NCBI RefSeq assembly: GCF_020410745.1
Contig: NZ_CP084528.1
Coordinates: forward strand, 2,108,001 to 2,172,000
From: Kaistella polysaccharea
GTDB taxonomy: Bacteria; Bacteroidota; Bacteroidia; Flavobacteriales; Weeksellaceae
DNA length: 64,000 nucleotides
Direction of reading: 5' to 3'
Part shown: positions 43,649-53,569 of the stretch, in pieces
Position numbering within the stretch: position 1 is the first letter of the stretch
Layout: every line of letters begins with the position of its first letter
Translations under genes and position numbers: made by a program
Notes under the pieces: model-generated
Seen by the model: the letters and a program-made list of their open reading frames with translations, nothing else
Told to the model about the DNA's origin: nothing
The model's database searches: none

Positions 43649-46495
43649 ATGAATGTAAAATTAGGAGTGTTAACGGCTGGAGCTCTTTTCTTTTTAGGAA
43701 GCCAATCGATTTTAGCACAACAAAAAGACACCATCAAAACTGCTGATGTCGAAGAGGTTGTAGTTTTAGGTTATGTTAAAAGAAAGGCTACCGAAGTTAC
43801 AGGTAGCTCCGTTCAGTTAACTAATGATAAAATTAACACCCCTGCAGCGATTAGTGTAGATCAAGCATTACAGGGTAAAGCACCCGGTGTTCAGGTTAAT
43901 GCCTCTTCAGGTACACCTGGTTCTGTACAGGACATCCGAATTCGTGGGGTAGGTTCGCTTACCGCAAGTAACTCGCCACTGTACGTAATCGACGGTATTC
44001 CTGTTGTAAACGGAAACACCAGTGCATCCACAAGTATTTCTTCACTTTCAACCTTGGCTTCAATCAACAACCAGGATATTGAAAGTGTTACGGTATTGAA
44101 AGATGCCTCTGCAACTGCTGCTTATGGAGCACGTGGATCCAACGGGGTAATTGTAATTACTACCAAAAGAGGTAAAAAAGGTCAAACTCGTTTTAACCTT
44201 AATACCAGTATTGGTTTCCAGAATGATGCATATAGTAAGCGAAACGGTTTAACTGGAGCGCAGAAATATGAATTGTTAGAAGAAGCTGTCTTTAACCAAT
44301 ATGGCGAAAGATTCGGTTTTAAAAAAAGCGACGCGATTGACTTCATGGTTTCAAGGAATCTATTTATTGGTGGCGCTAATATGTGGGACGGTACTGAGTA
44401 CAACTGGCCAGATTTATTAGCACGTAAAAATGCAATGTCTAACACTGTTGATTTCAGTCTATCGGGAGGTGCAGATAAAAGCACCATTTATGCATCTTTA
44501 GGTTATAATAATACCGAAGCTACCGTAATCGGACCTGCATTCGAACGTTTGTCCGGAGCATTAAGATACACCAACAAGTTAACAGACAAAGTTACTTTCG
44601 AAACTTCAGTTAACGGTTCTTGGATCAAACAAAATCCAATTTTAGAAGGGGGATCTTTCTTCTCCAATCCTTTTATTACAAAAGTATTGATGAACCCATG
44701 GGCTAACCCATACAATGCTGATGGTAGTTTGAATATCTATGATATCCAGGAGTATACAAGTATTCATAACTCACTTTACACTTTAGCAAATAATATTTCT
44801 AGAAGTAAATTGATCAGAGGGATCTCAAATACGAAAGTAGATTATGAGATCATTAAAAATCTTACCTTCACTACAAGAATGGGTATTGATTTACAATTGA
44901 ATGATTACCGTAACTATAATAACAGATATCACGGTGACGGAGATGGAACAAAAGGTTATTCTGAAAGACAAATGTCTACCAACTATAACTGGGTAACTCA
45001 AAACTCGTTGAACTATAATTTCAGAGCTGGTGATGATCACCGTTTTGACTTAACTGCTTTATTTGAGCACCAAAGAAATCAAGATGAAGGTCTTTACGGA
45101 TACGGGGAGAATTTCCCAGCTGACGGTTTGACAAACATCGCTTCTGCCGGCGCAAATAAAGACGCATCTTCTTATTTTCTAGATTGGAAAAACACTTCTT
45201 ACTTAGGAATGTTCAACTATACCTACGCAGGTAAATTTGTATTAGATGCTACGATTAGAGAAGAAGGATCATCTCGTTTTGCTGCAGGTAAAAGATTTGG
45301 TACATTCTGGTCTGTAGGTGCTGCTTACAATTTACACAAAGATTTATTAGCAAACGTATTTGATGTTTTCAGAATTAGAGGTTCTTACGGTTTAACCGGA
45401 AACTCTGGTGTTGGACTTAACGCATACCAAGCGCTTCTTTCTTACGATGCGGATTATGATGGAAACGGTGCAGCTTATGCAAGTGTTTTCGGAAATGAAG
45501 ATCTAACATGGGAGAAAAATAAAACAGTTGATGCGGGTATCGAATTTGAAGCTTTAGATAGAAGATTAACAGGATCATTTGCTTACTTTAACAAATATAC
45601 GTACGATCTACTACAAAATGTTCCACTTTCTAGAACAACAGGTTTCGCGGTACAAGCGCAAAACGTGGGAGCAGTTAGAAACAAAGGTTTTGAAGCAATG
45701 TTAGGTTATGACATCATCAAATCTGAAAATTTCAACTGGAATTTATCTGCGAACATCGCCACACTTGATAATAAAGTGGAAATTCTTAAATTAGATGGTA
45801 ATGGTAACCCAATTAATCCAAGTGCTGGTTCAAGTTATTCAAATACCGAAGTAGGTAAATCTATTAGATATTGGTTTATGCCGACTTGGGCTGGTGTTAA
45901 TGTAGATACTGGTGCGCCAGAATGGTTTCTTAACGGCGTTGATGGAGAGAAAACTTCAAACCTTAACAAGGCAGCTCGTTATGACCAGGGTACAGCAATT
46001 CCTAAGTATACAGGAGGAATTAGCACAAATATTACCGTTAAGAACATTTTCTTAAATGCAAGTTTGTATTTTGCGGGTGGACATAAAGTTTACGAACAAT
46101 ATGCACAGTTTTATATGAGAACTAATGGTTTCACGTTAATAAATTACAATGGTGTTGAAGAATTGATGGAAAGATGGCAGAAACCAGGTGACGTTACTGA
46201 CGTTCCTAAATTGTCACTTACAAATGATAACTTCCATGCTACATCATCAAGACACCTTTATGACGGTACTTTTGCTAGATTGAAAGATATTACTTTAGGG
46301 TACAATCTTCCAAACAGTGCAATTAGATTGTTAGGAATAGAAGGTCTTGCTTTCTCAGTAAGAGGTTCTAACCTTTGGACTTGGGTGAAAGATAAAAACC
46401 TATTATTAGATCCCGAAACTGGCGCAGCTGGTTTTACAACCTTAACAACTCCACCTGTGAAGGCAGTTATTTTCGGTGTAAACGTTAAATTTTAA
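43649..46495 (+). CDS. SusC/RagA-family TonB-linked outer membrane protein
   Basis: 948 aa. Signal peptide ending SILAQQ, then VEEVVVLGYVKRKATEVTG and a plug domain (about 40-165) with ISVDQALQGKAPGVQV, IRGVGSLTASNSPLYVIDG and AAYGARGSNGVIVITTKRG, all typical of SusC. A 22-strand barrel follows, ending KAVIFGVNVKF with the C-terminal aromatic. It lacks the N-terminal carboxypeptidase-like domain seen in many SusC proteins. With the SusD partner 13 bp downstream it should import a bound nutrient (glycan, peptide or other) in a TonB-dependent way. No glycan-degrading enzymes or sensor genes are next to it, so the ligand is unknown. Confidence 0.95.
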   Translation: MNVKLGVLTAGALFFLGSQSILAQQKDTIKTADVEEVVVLGYVKRKATEVTGSSVQLTNDKINTPAAISVDQALQGKAPGVQVNASSGTPGSVQDIRIRGVGSLTASNSPLYVIDGIPVVNGNTSASTSISSLSTLASINNQDIESVTVLKDASATAAYGARGSNGVIVITTKRGKKGQTRFNLNTSIGFQNDAYSKRNGLTGAQKYELLEEAVFNQYGERFGFKKSDAIDFMVSRNLFIGGANMWDGTEYNWPDLLARKNAMSNTVDFSLSGGADKSTIYASLGYNNTEATVIGPAFERLSGALRYTNKLTDKVTFETSVNGSWIKQNPILEGGSFFSNPFITKVLMNPWANPYNADGSLNIYDIQEYTSIHNSLYTLANNISRSKLIRGISNTKVDYEIIKNLTFTTRMGIDLQLNDYRNYNNRYHGDGDGTKGYSERQMSTNYNWVTQNSLNYNFRAGDDHRFDLTALFEHQRNQDEGLYGYGENFPADGLTNIASAGANKDASSYFLDWKNTSYLGMFNYTYAGKFVLDATIREEGSSRFAAGKRFGTFWSVGAAYNLHKDLLANVFDVFRIRGSYGLTGNSGVGLNAYQALLSYDADYDGNGAAYASVFGNEDLTWEKNKTVDAGIEFEALDRRLTGSFAYFNKYTYDLLQNVPLSRTTGFAVQAQNVGAVRNKGFEAMLGYDIIKSENFNWNLSANIATLDNKVEILKLDGNGNPINPSAGSSYSNTEVGKSIRYWFMPTWAGVNVDTGAPEWFLNGVDGEKTSNLNKAARYDQGTAIPKYTGGISTNITVKNIFLNASLYFAGGHKVYEQYAQFYMRTNGFTLINYNGVEELMERWQKPGDVTDVPKLSLTNDNFHATSSRHLYDGTFARLKDITLGYNLPNSAIRLLGIEGLAFSVRGSNLWTWVKDKNLLLDPETGAAGFTTLTTPPVKAVIFGVNVKF

Positions 46496-46508
46496 TACAT
46501 ATAAATAA

Positions 46509-47900
46509 ATGAGAAAGACAATATATTTAGCACTAACACTTGCACTTTCTGCACCCATGATTAATTCGTGTAGAGACGAAAGTTTAGACCCAACCTTACA
46601 GCAGTCGAAAGATTTAGGGACCAGTATTAATACACTGGAAGATTTAACTGCGATAGTGAATGCGGGGTATAACAGAATGAGTCAGACAGCTTACTACGGT
46701 AGAGATTATATCATCTTTGGTGAAGTAAGAACAGACAACGCATATTCTAATTCAAATTCGAATAGATTTGTGACGCCAGCAGCGATGAAAATGACGCCAA
46801 ATGATGCGTATGCAGCAGATACTTGGGCTCAAATTTATGCAGCGATTGCCAGTGCGAACATTGCGATCAATAAAGATGCAGCGTCAATCAGTGCTGGAAC
46901 ACCAGGTGAAATCAATCAAGTAAAGGGTGAAGCACTTATCATGAGAGCTTTAGGTCATTTCGATTTGGTTAAATTGTATGGTCAGCAACATGTAAATGGT
47001 GGTGGTATGAGTGCTTTAGGAGTACCTTACGTTACTACTTTTAGAGAGGTTGATTATTTACTTCCAAAAAGAAATACTGTTCAGGAAGTATATACCATGG
47101 CTTTGAAAGATTTAAATGATGCATTAGCAATGATGGATCCTGCTTTGAACCGTGATGCTCATTACTTTACAACCGATGCTGCAAATGCTTTAAAAGCAAG
47201 AATGGCATTATATTTCAAAGATTACAAGTTGGCAGAAGAATCTGCATTGAAAGTAATTGAAAGCGGAAACTACGCGGTAGCATCTAAAGCTGCGTTCCCA
47301 GGAACTTTCACAACTGATTATACTGCAAATCAAATTTTTTCTATCGCTGCCAGTGAAACTGACAATATGGGAATTAATGGTTTAGCAAATATCTATCAGA
47401 AAGGTTCTTACGGTGATGTTGCTGTTCTTAAAAATATTTTTGATCAGTTTGCTGTAGGAGATGTTAGAAAAGACATGATCACATATGACGGGAAATTCTA
47501 CCGTAATACGGGTAAATATCCTTCAAGAGATCCTTTCAAAGATGACATTCCTGTAATCAGATATGAAGAAGTAGTACTCACGTACGCAGAAGCATTATTC
47601 AGAAATGGTAAAACTGCTGAAGCATTGGTTTACCTGAATATGATTCCTGCAAACAGAGGTGCTGAGCTTTATGCAGCTGCTACATTGGAAAATATTCTTT
47701 TAGAAAGAAGAAAAGAACTTGCATTCGAAGGATTTAGATTCTACGATCTTGCAAGAACTGGACGAGATATTCCTAAAGTTGATATTGCACAAACATTCGG
47801 TCCGACAAGCGTACCATTTGGAAGCTATAATTACGCGTTCCCTATTCCAAATTCAGAAATTGGAGCCAACTCCAACGTTGTACAGAATAGTGGTTACTAA
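46509..47900 (+). CDS. SusD/RagB-family nutrient-binding outer membrane lipoprotein
   Basis: 463 aa. Lipoprotein signal with C21 (APMINSCRDES); the acidic residue two positions after the cysteine fits the surface-export rule of Bacteroidota lipoproteins. N-terminal YGRDYIIFGEVRTDNAYS, TPR-like helices with EALIMRALGHFDLVKLYGQ, and the C-terminal ERRKELAFEGFRFYDLARTG are classic SusD blocks. It forms the lid over the SusC barrel and captures the ligand outside the cell. Transcribed with susC (13-bp gap); a strong terminator follows 25 bp after the stop. Confidence 0.95.
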   Translation: MRKTIYLALTLALSAPMINSCRDESLDPTLQQSKDLGTSINTLEDLTAIVNAGYNRMSQTAYYGRDYIIFGEVRTDNAYSNSNSNRFVTPAAMKMTPNDAYAADTWAQIYAAIASANIAINKDAASISAGTPGEINQVKGEALIMRALGHFDLVKLYGQQHVNGGGMSALGVPYVTTFREVDYLLPKRNTVQEVYTMALKDLNDALAMMDPALNRDAHYFTTDAANALKARMALYFKDYKLAEESALKVIESGNYAVASKAAFPGTFTTDYTANQIFSIAASETDNMGINGLANIYQKGSYGDVAVLKNIFDQFAVGDVRKDMITYDGKFYRNTGKYPSRDPFKDDIPVIRYEEVVLTYAEALFRNGKTAEALVYLNMIPANRGAELYAAATLENILLERRKELAFEGFRFYDLARTGRDIPKVDIAQTFGPTSVPFGSYNYAFPIPNSEIGANSNVVQNSGY

Positions 47901-47925
47901 ATTTTAGATAAATTATTTCATTAAG

Positions 47926-47959
47926 TCCGTCTCAAATTAAATTTTGAGACGGATTTTTT
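47926..47959 (+). terminator. Rho-independent terminator after susD
   Basis: TCCGTCTCAAA and TTTGAGACGGA form an 11-bp perfect stem with a short loop, followed by T6. It closes the susCD unit. Confidence 0.85.
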
Positions 47960-48008
47960 ATTTCATACCGTCCGAATCTGTCGTCCTTTTTTATTTCATC
48001 ATATTTCT

Positions 48009-48016
48009 TACATTTG
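48009..48016 (+). promoter_or_regulatory. -7 box TACATTTG upstream of the putative porin
   Basis: Perfect TAnnTTTG, 17 nt before the ATG at 48034; predicted leader of about 12 nt. Confidence 0.5.
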
Positions 48017-48033
48017 TAAACCAAATAAAAATA

Positions 48034-49962
48034 ATGAGATACCTCCTTTTCTGTCTACTTTTTTTTAGTTACGGAGTTCATGCTCAGACTCTCAACAAAA
48101 CAGATTCAAATCGGGTGAAACCCAGCGACACTTTAGTTGTTGATTCAGGTTTCAAAGATTCATTGAAGATTTTCAAACCTACCATTTACGATTATACTTA
48201 TCAGACCCAATTTTCCGAGAAGAAGATTTTCGATACGGTTTTTACAAAAGATAAAACTTTCATATTCACGCAATATAACAATCGCGACAATTTTGGGCGC
48301 GTACAATTCGCCAACATCGGTTCTGGTTTCCAGCAACTTGTTTATGAAGTGAATGCTGAGCAGAATTTGTCTTTGCTTCCAACCAACAAATCCTATTTTA
48401 TTAAAGGCATTGACCAGATAAAATATTACGATGTTAAAACGCCAACAACCGCATTTGTTTATCATAATTCCATGAGGAATGGCGCAGTTTTACAATCTAC
48501 TTACACCCAAAATATCGGAAAAACTTTTAATTTCGCCGTAGAATATACTGGACTTCGGTCTCAGGGTTTATACCGAAATTCTTTAGCCTCCAATAATTCT
48601 ACCGAATTTTCCGGGCACTATCTTTCTAAAAATGCAAAGTATGAAGTTTTTGCGCACTTTATTCACCAGAATGTAAACAACCAGGAAAACGGAGGAATTG
48701 CCGATATTGATTTATTTCTGAATGGAAACTCTGATTTTAACAACCGTGAAAATTTAGAAGTAAATCTGTCCAATTCTACTTCCCGCTTCGGGTACAGGCG
48801 ATATTATTTCAGTCAGGAATTTCGACCGTTTGCATCGGAGAAATTTCCTTTTAAAATTCGCCACACCATTTTTCATCAGGGGAATAAATATTACTACAAC
48901 CAATCGGCTCCGGAAAACTACTATTTTACAGAAGCTTCGGAACTGTTAGATTATCCGGCTTCTTCCAAAAAATATTCAAAAAATCTCAGCAATACGGTTA
49001 GTATTCTTTTTGATAAAGAAAACTTTAAGTTAGACGCGGGTTTACGCCATCAAATTATTAAATTGGGAATTGGTGCAGACTTGCCTTCAAATCTAAATAT
49101 TCCGACAGAACTTTCCGAAAACCGCTTGGGTGCAGTCGGCAATTTAAAAATTAACCTTTGGAATAAAGTCGCCCTTAATTCCAATTTAGAATTTTCGAGC
49201 GGAAAAGAATTTGGCAGTTTTTTGCGTTCTCAGAATCTCCTCCGGTTTGAACCTATTCCAGATTATTTCGTGAATGCAAAGGTGAATTTTCAAACCTCTT
49301 CACCGAGTTTTAATCTCCTCATTAATCCGTCGGTCTACAAGAAATTCAACTATTACTTAGAAGATCCAAAGAACGAAAGTATTACAGAAATCGGTGGCGA
49401 TGTTAATTTAAAATGGTTTCAAAGTAAGGTTTTTGGTAATTTCTTTCGTATAGATAATTATACGCATCTCAATACTGAGGCCCAACCAGAGCAGAGTTCC
49501 AGTTCTTTGAATATTTCTCAGCTCGGCGGGGAAGCAACGTTTAGTTATGGCAAGTTTCATCTCAATCCAAAAGTGCTCATCCAGAGTTCCTTAGGAAATA
49601 AAGATGTTTTACCCATGCCGAATATCGTTGGAAGAGCAAATTTATTTTGGCAATCTAAAGCTTTCAAAAAGGCCGCAGAAATCCAAACTGGAATTAAAGT
49701 ATACTATTTTTCGAAATTTGCCTCTCGGGAATATTTCCCTGTTCTGAACGAGTTTATTTTACCTGATGCAAATTCGTACTCTATTGGAGGACAGCCGATT
49801 GTTGATGTATATTTTAATCTGAAGGTGAAAAGGATGTTTTTCTTTATTGAGGCCCAACATCTTAACACCACAATTATGAAGAACAAATCATTTACTGCAC
49901 CTTATTATCCGTTGTATGATTTCCGCTTAAATCTGGGAATTGTATGGTATTTATTTAGCTAA
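48034..49962 (+). CDS. Putative porin family outer-membrane beta-barrel protein
   Basis: 642 aa from the ATG at 48034, which starts a clean signal peptide (MRYLLFCLLFFSYGVHAQ); the frame is open 30 codons earlier, through the susD terminator, which cannot be coding. The mature protein is rich in alternating hydrophobic and polar residues and aromatics, with segments such as FIFTQYNNRDNFGRVQFANIG and AVEYTGLRSQGLYRNS that fit the Bacteroidota putative-porin family (PF14121). It ends with a typical barrel C-terminus (LNLGIVWYLFS). Substrate unknown. It abuts bshC, whose start is 9 bp after its stop. Confidence 0.85.
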   Translation: MRYLLFCLLFFSYGVHAQTLNKTDSNRVKPSDTLVVDSGFKDSLKIFKPTIYDYTYQTQFSEKKIFDTVFTKDKTFIFTQYNNRDNFGRVQFANIGSGFQQLVYEVNAEQNLSLLPTNKSYFIKGIDQIKYYDVKTPTTAFVYHNSMRNGAVLQSTYTQNIGKTFNFAVEYTGLRSQGLYRNSLASNNSTEFSGHYLSKNAKYEVFAHFIHQNVNNQENGGIADIDLFLNGNSDFNNRENLEVNLSNSTSRFGYRRYYFSQEFRPFASEKFPFKIRHTIFHQGNKYYYNQSAPENYYFTEASELLDYPASSKKYSKNLSNTVSILFDKENFKLDAGLRHQIIKLGIGADLPSNLNIPTELSENRLGAVGNLKINLWNKVALNSNLEFSSGKEFGSFLRSQNLLRFEPIPDYFVNAKVNFQTSSPSFNLLINPSVYKKFNYYLEDPKNESITEIGGDVNLKWFQSKVFGNFFRIDNYTHLNTEAQPEQSSSSLNISQLGGEATFSYGKFHLNPKVLIQSSLGNKDVLPMPNIVGRANLFWQSKAFKKAAEIQTGIKVYYFSKFASREYFPVLNEFILPDANSYSIGGQPIVDVYFNLKVKRMFFFIEAQHLNTTIMKNKSFTAPYYPLYDFRLNLGIVWYLFS

Positions 49963-49971
49963 AAAAATATT

Positions 49972-51558
49972 TTGAAGAAAATTACAAACATTCCTTTTTT
50001 AGATATTGATAGCATTCCTCTGCTTATCAAGGATTTTCTCACCCAGAAAGTTCCGGGTTTTGACGCTAAAGTTTTTACCTATGAAAACATGGAGCAACAA
50101 ATTGGTCTGAAGAGTAAATCTTTTCCGAAAGAACAGCGCGAAACTCTGTGTAAGGTTCTCGAAAAGCAATATTCAGCATTTAAGTTAAGTGACAAGCAGC
50201 AGGAAAATTTAGCGCTATTAGGTGAGGAAAATACGTTTACCGTAACAACGGGTCATCAATTGAATCTTTTTACAGGACCTGCTTTTTTCGTCTATAAAAT
50301 TTTGCAAACCATCAAATTAGCGGAGGTTTTAAAGGGGAAATTTCCTGACGCTCATTTTGTTCCCTTGTTTTGGATGGCTTCGGAAGATCATGATTTTGAG
50401 GAAATCAATCATTTTAAAACAACGGAGAATTATTACGAAACTAAAGGTAAATCTGGTGGTGCAGTCGGCCAAATTAAAGTAGAGGACACTTTTTTCATTT
50501 CCCAGTTTGAGGAAGAGTTTAAAGATTCCGTCTTTGGGACAGAACTTATTTTATTGCTTAAAAAAGCGTATAAAATCGGGAATACTTTAACACAGGCGAC
50601 TCAAATTATTGTTCAGGAACTTTTTTCAGATTTTGGTTTATTGGTGCTTGATGGCGATGATGTTGAATTAAAGTCTGCGATGAAACCTGTTTTCAAAGAA
50701 GACTTGGTGAATCAAACCTTGAGTAAGAAGTCTGAAGATCTGGTTTCCTTATTGTCTGAGAAATATGGGAAGGTTCAGGTGAATCCGCGCGAGATTAATT
50801 TATTTTATCTTTCCGAAACCCGCGATCGAATTGCTTTTGAAGACGGTCGTTATCACATTGTGGACCGGAAGCAGTCATTTTCAGAAGAAGAAATTTTAAA
50901 TGAATTGGAAAATCATCCGGAACGTTTCAGTCCAAATGCTTTATTAAGACCGGTTTATCAGGAAACAGTATTGCCGAATCTCGCTTATATTGGCGGTAAT
51001 GCGGAAATTATGTATTGGCTGGAACTAAAAGATTATTTTGACGAAATTAACCTGCCTTTCCCCATTTTAATTCCACGGAATTCGATGCTAATGTTAAGGG
51101 AAAAGACGCTTAATAAAATTGAAAAATTTGATTTAGAGATCTCCGATTTTTTCAAAAATTTTGCGACGGTAATGAAAGGCCTTCTCCTTGAAGGAAATGA
51201 AATTTTACCTTATCTGAATAAGCAGGAAGAAGTTTTGAAAAAACACTTTACCGAATTAAAAGAGCAGGCATCTTTAACCGAAAAAACTTTTGGAAATTTA
51301 GTGGGAGCTGAAGAAACCCGACAGCTGAAATCTTTTGATCGTATGAAGAAAAGACTGCTTCGTGCCGAACGAATTAAACAATCAGAAAAAATGGAACGAC
51401 TGGAAAAGATTTTTTCCACCGTTCATCCTGGAAATATTTGGCAGGAACGCATCTATAATTTTTCAGTTTTCTATGCAGATCTCGGCAGAGACTGGCTTTA
51501 TAATTGTTATGAGGAGATAGAAGTTGAAAAGTCGGAATTAATAATTTTTACTATTTAA
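49972..51558 (+). CDS. bshC: Bacillithiol biosynthesis cysteine-adding enzyme BshC
   Basis: 528 aa, near the 539 aa of the Bacillus enzyme. BshC is thought to add cysteine to glucosaminyl-malate in the last step of bacillithiol synthesis. Hallmarks: VTTGHQLNLFTGPAFFVYKI, FWMASEDHDFEEINHF, RPVYQETVLPNLAYIGGNAE. The start is TTG at 49972: an in-frame stop lies 9 bp upstream (the porin stop, same frame) and the first ATG would remove 38 conserved residues. Expression is probably coupled to the porin gene. bshA and bshB are not in the window. Confidence 0.95.
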   Translation: MKKITNIPFLDIDSIPLLIKDFLTQKVPGFDAKVFTYENMEQQIGLKSKSFPKEQRETLCKVLEKQYSAFKLSDKQQENLALLGEENTFTVTTGHQLNLFTGPAFFVYKILQTIKLAEVLKGKFPDAHFVPLFWMASEDHDFEEINHFKTTENYYETKGKSGGAVGQIKVEDTFFISQFEEEFKDSVFGTELILLLKKAYKIGNTLTQATQIIVQELFSDFGLLVLDGDDVELKSAMKPVFKEDLVNQTLSKKSEDLVSLLSEKYGKVQVNPREINLFYLSETRDRIAFEDGRYHIVDRKQSFSEEEILNELENHPERFSPNALLRPVYQETVLPNLAYIGGNAEIMYWLELKDYFDEINLPFPILIPRNSMLMLREKTLNKIEKFDLEISDFFKNFATVMKGLLLEGNEILPYLNKQEEVLKKHFTELKEQASLTEKTFGNLVGAEETRQLKSFDRMKKRLLRAERIKQSEKMERLEKIFSTVHPGNIWQERIYNFSVFYADLGRDWLYNCYEEIEVEKSELIIFTI

Positions 51559-51569
51559 TTTTAAAGCAG

Positions 51570-51577
51570 TATTTTTG
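51570..51577 (+). promoter_or_regulatory. -7 box TATTTTTG upstream of the LysM gene
   Basis: Perfect TAnnTTTG 18 nt before the ATG at 51596. Confidence 0.45.
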
Positions 51578-51595
51578 TAAATATTTATCTTGAAG

Positions 51596-53512
51596 ATGAT
51601 CAAAAACTTTTTCCTTATAGCCGGTCTCACGGTCTTTGCGAGTTTATCGGCCCAAAAAACCCATACGGTTGTCAAGGGCGATAATCCTTATAATATTGCC
51701 AAGCGATATGGTTTATCTGTTGACGATTTGGTGAAGTTAAATCCTTTTGCAAAAGACGGTAAAGTATCAATCGGTGATGTTTTGGTCATCAATAAATCTG
51801 CAGCAGTTTCAACAAATACGACAAAACCGGTCATTTCTTCAGATAAATTAGGGAAGATTATCCTTAAACCTAAGCAGACGATTTACGGAATCACGAAACA
51901 ATATCAAATTTCTGAAAGTGATTTAAGACGATTAAATCCTAACCTCGATTCTAACATGAAAATTGGGGACGAAGTTATTTTGCCCTTTGCCAGTATTCAA
52001 AAATTTGGAGACTCAGCACCCGTTGCAGTGCAGGTTTCAGAACCTGTAAAAACCACTCCCGAAAGTGTTAATGAAGAACCAAAAGTTTCAGTTTCGCTGG
52101 ATAAGAATTCTTACACTGTTCAGCCGAAAGACAATTATTATAAACTTTCCCGAAAATTCAATTTAACGCAGAAAGAGCTTTTCGCCCTCAATCCTGGTTT
52201 AGAAGAAAAAGGATTACAACCTGGTGATATCATCACTATTCAGGGACAAGGCGGAACTAAAACAGTAGCTGTTCATGAAGATAATACGGTACAAGAGGAA
52301 TCGTCAAGTGCTAATTCTACAACTTCTGTTGCCGACGATTATGTTACTTATGTAGTGCAACAAGGTGATACCGTATTTGGACTTTTGAACCGATTTGGTG
52401 TGACGCTAGATGATTTGATCAATTTAAATCCCAATCTTAGTGAAGGCCTAAAAGTCGGAATGGTGTTAAAAATCAAGAAGTTAGATTCCGTTTATGTAAA
52501 AAAATCGGGTGATGTTCTTAATATTGTTTTGATGTTGCCTTTTGGTTTTGACACCAATGATTCCAAATACAGAAATTTATCCCTTGATTTCCTCGCAGGT
52601 GCAAAACTTGCAGTCGAGCGAAATGCCAAAAGCGGAAAAAAACTTGATATTAAAGTAATCGATGCGGGGAATGAAAAAAGTTTTAAAAACTCTTTAACGC
52701 AGATTAACCAATCCAATACCGATTTAATTATCGGCCCTTTCTTTAAATCAAGTGTTTTAGAAGTGTTGGATTATGTGAAAACGAGTAAAATCCCTGTGGT
52801 TGCGCCTTTTGCAAATTCTGATGATTTGCTGGTTCACAACAATTTAATCATTATTGAAACCAATGAATTGGTTTATGCCGATCGTCTTGTAAAAGAAGTG
52901 AAAGATGCTTATTCTGATCAGAAAATATATATCGTCGCTGATGCCGATCAGACCCTTGCAAAATACGTTCGCACCAATCTGGAAAAAACATTAAAAAATC
53001 CGAATATTATCGTAGTGAAATCCGCTGCTGATATTCAACCAGATCAAAATATGATGACGGGACAAGCTGCTCCTGTTATTGCAGTTTTGCTGAATAAAAG
53101 TGAAGAAGCTGGCGACGCTTTTGCAAACAGATTGATGACTTTGTCTAAAGATGTTCAGGGCTTAAAAGCTTTCAGTATGTTTTACTCGCCGATTTTTGAG
53201 AGAAATGTAGATGAATTAAGTCAAAGTAGTTTGGTTTATTTAATGGACCGAACAATCGATACCGAGGGAACTTTCGAAAAAGGAATTTTGGCAGATTACA
53301 AAAAGAAATATTGTAAAACACCATCCAAATATGCGGTAATTGGCTTCGACGTTGTGAATGATATGTTAAGCCGCGAAAATAAAAAAGGCGAAATTTTTAA
53401 ACAGATGAATAAAGTCCAAACTCAATTGGCGACTAAATTCGAATTTGAGAAAACAAAAACCGGCGCTTATGTAAACAAAGGTTACCGTGTTGTTCGCTTA
53501 TTTCCCAATTAA
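51596..53512 (+). CDS. LysM-repeat protein with a periplasmic-binding-protein-like domain
   Basis: 638 aa from the ATG at 51596 (a TTG two codons earlier is possible). A signal peptide ends SLSAQ. Four LysM repeats follow: about 22-67 (HTVVKGDNPYNIAKRYGLS), 83-128 (KQTIYGITKQYQIS), 160-215 (YTVQPKDNYYKLSRKF) and 245-293 (YVVQQGDTVFGLLNRFGV). LysM binds peptidoglycan. The second half (about 300-638: LNIVLMLPFGF, SLDFLAGAKLAVERN, DLIIGPFFKSSVLEVL) has the fold pattern of type-1 periplasmic binding proteins. No ABC permease is nearby, so a structural or regulatory role at the cell wall is likelier than transport. It precedes fabD by 57 bp. Confidence 0.88.
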   Translation: MIKNFFLIAGLTVFASLSAQKTHTVVKGDNPYNIAKRYGLSVDDLVKLNPFAKDGKVSIGDVLVINKSAAVSTNTTKPVISSDKLGKIILKPKQTIYGITKQYQISESDLRRLNPNLDSNMKIGDEVILPFASIQKFGDSAPVAVQVSEPVKTTPESVNEEPKVSVSLDKNSYTVQPKDNYYKLSRKFNLTQKELFALNPGLEEKGLQPGDIITIQGQGGTKTVAVHEDNTVQEESSSANSTTSVADDYVTYVVQQGDTVFGLLNRFGVTLDDLINLNPNLSEGLKVGMVLKIKKLDSVYVKKSGDVLNIVLMLPFGFDTNDSKYRNLSLDFLAGAKLAVERNAKSGKKLDIKVIDAGNEKSFKNSLTQINQSNTDLIIGPFFKSSVLEVLDYVKTSKIPVVAPFANSDDLLVHNNLIIIETNELVYADRLVKEVKDAYSDQKIYIVADADQTLAKYVRTNLEKTLKNPNIIVVKSAADIQPDQNMMTGQAAPVIAVLLNKSEEAGDAFANRLMTLSKDVQGLKAFSMFYSPIFERNVDELSQSSLVYLMDRTIDTEGTFEKGILADYKKKYCKTPSKYAVIGFDVVNDMLSRENKKGEIFKQMNKVQTQLATKFEFEKTKTGAYVNKGYRVVRLFPN

Positions 53513-53569
53513 AATAATTGAAATAAATAAAAATTAGAAGTTAATTCTGATTGATCTGTAAAATAATAT

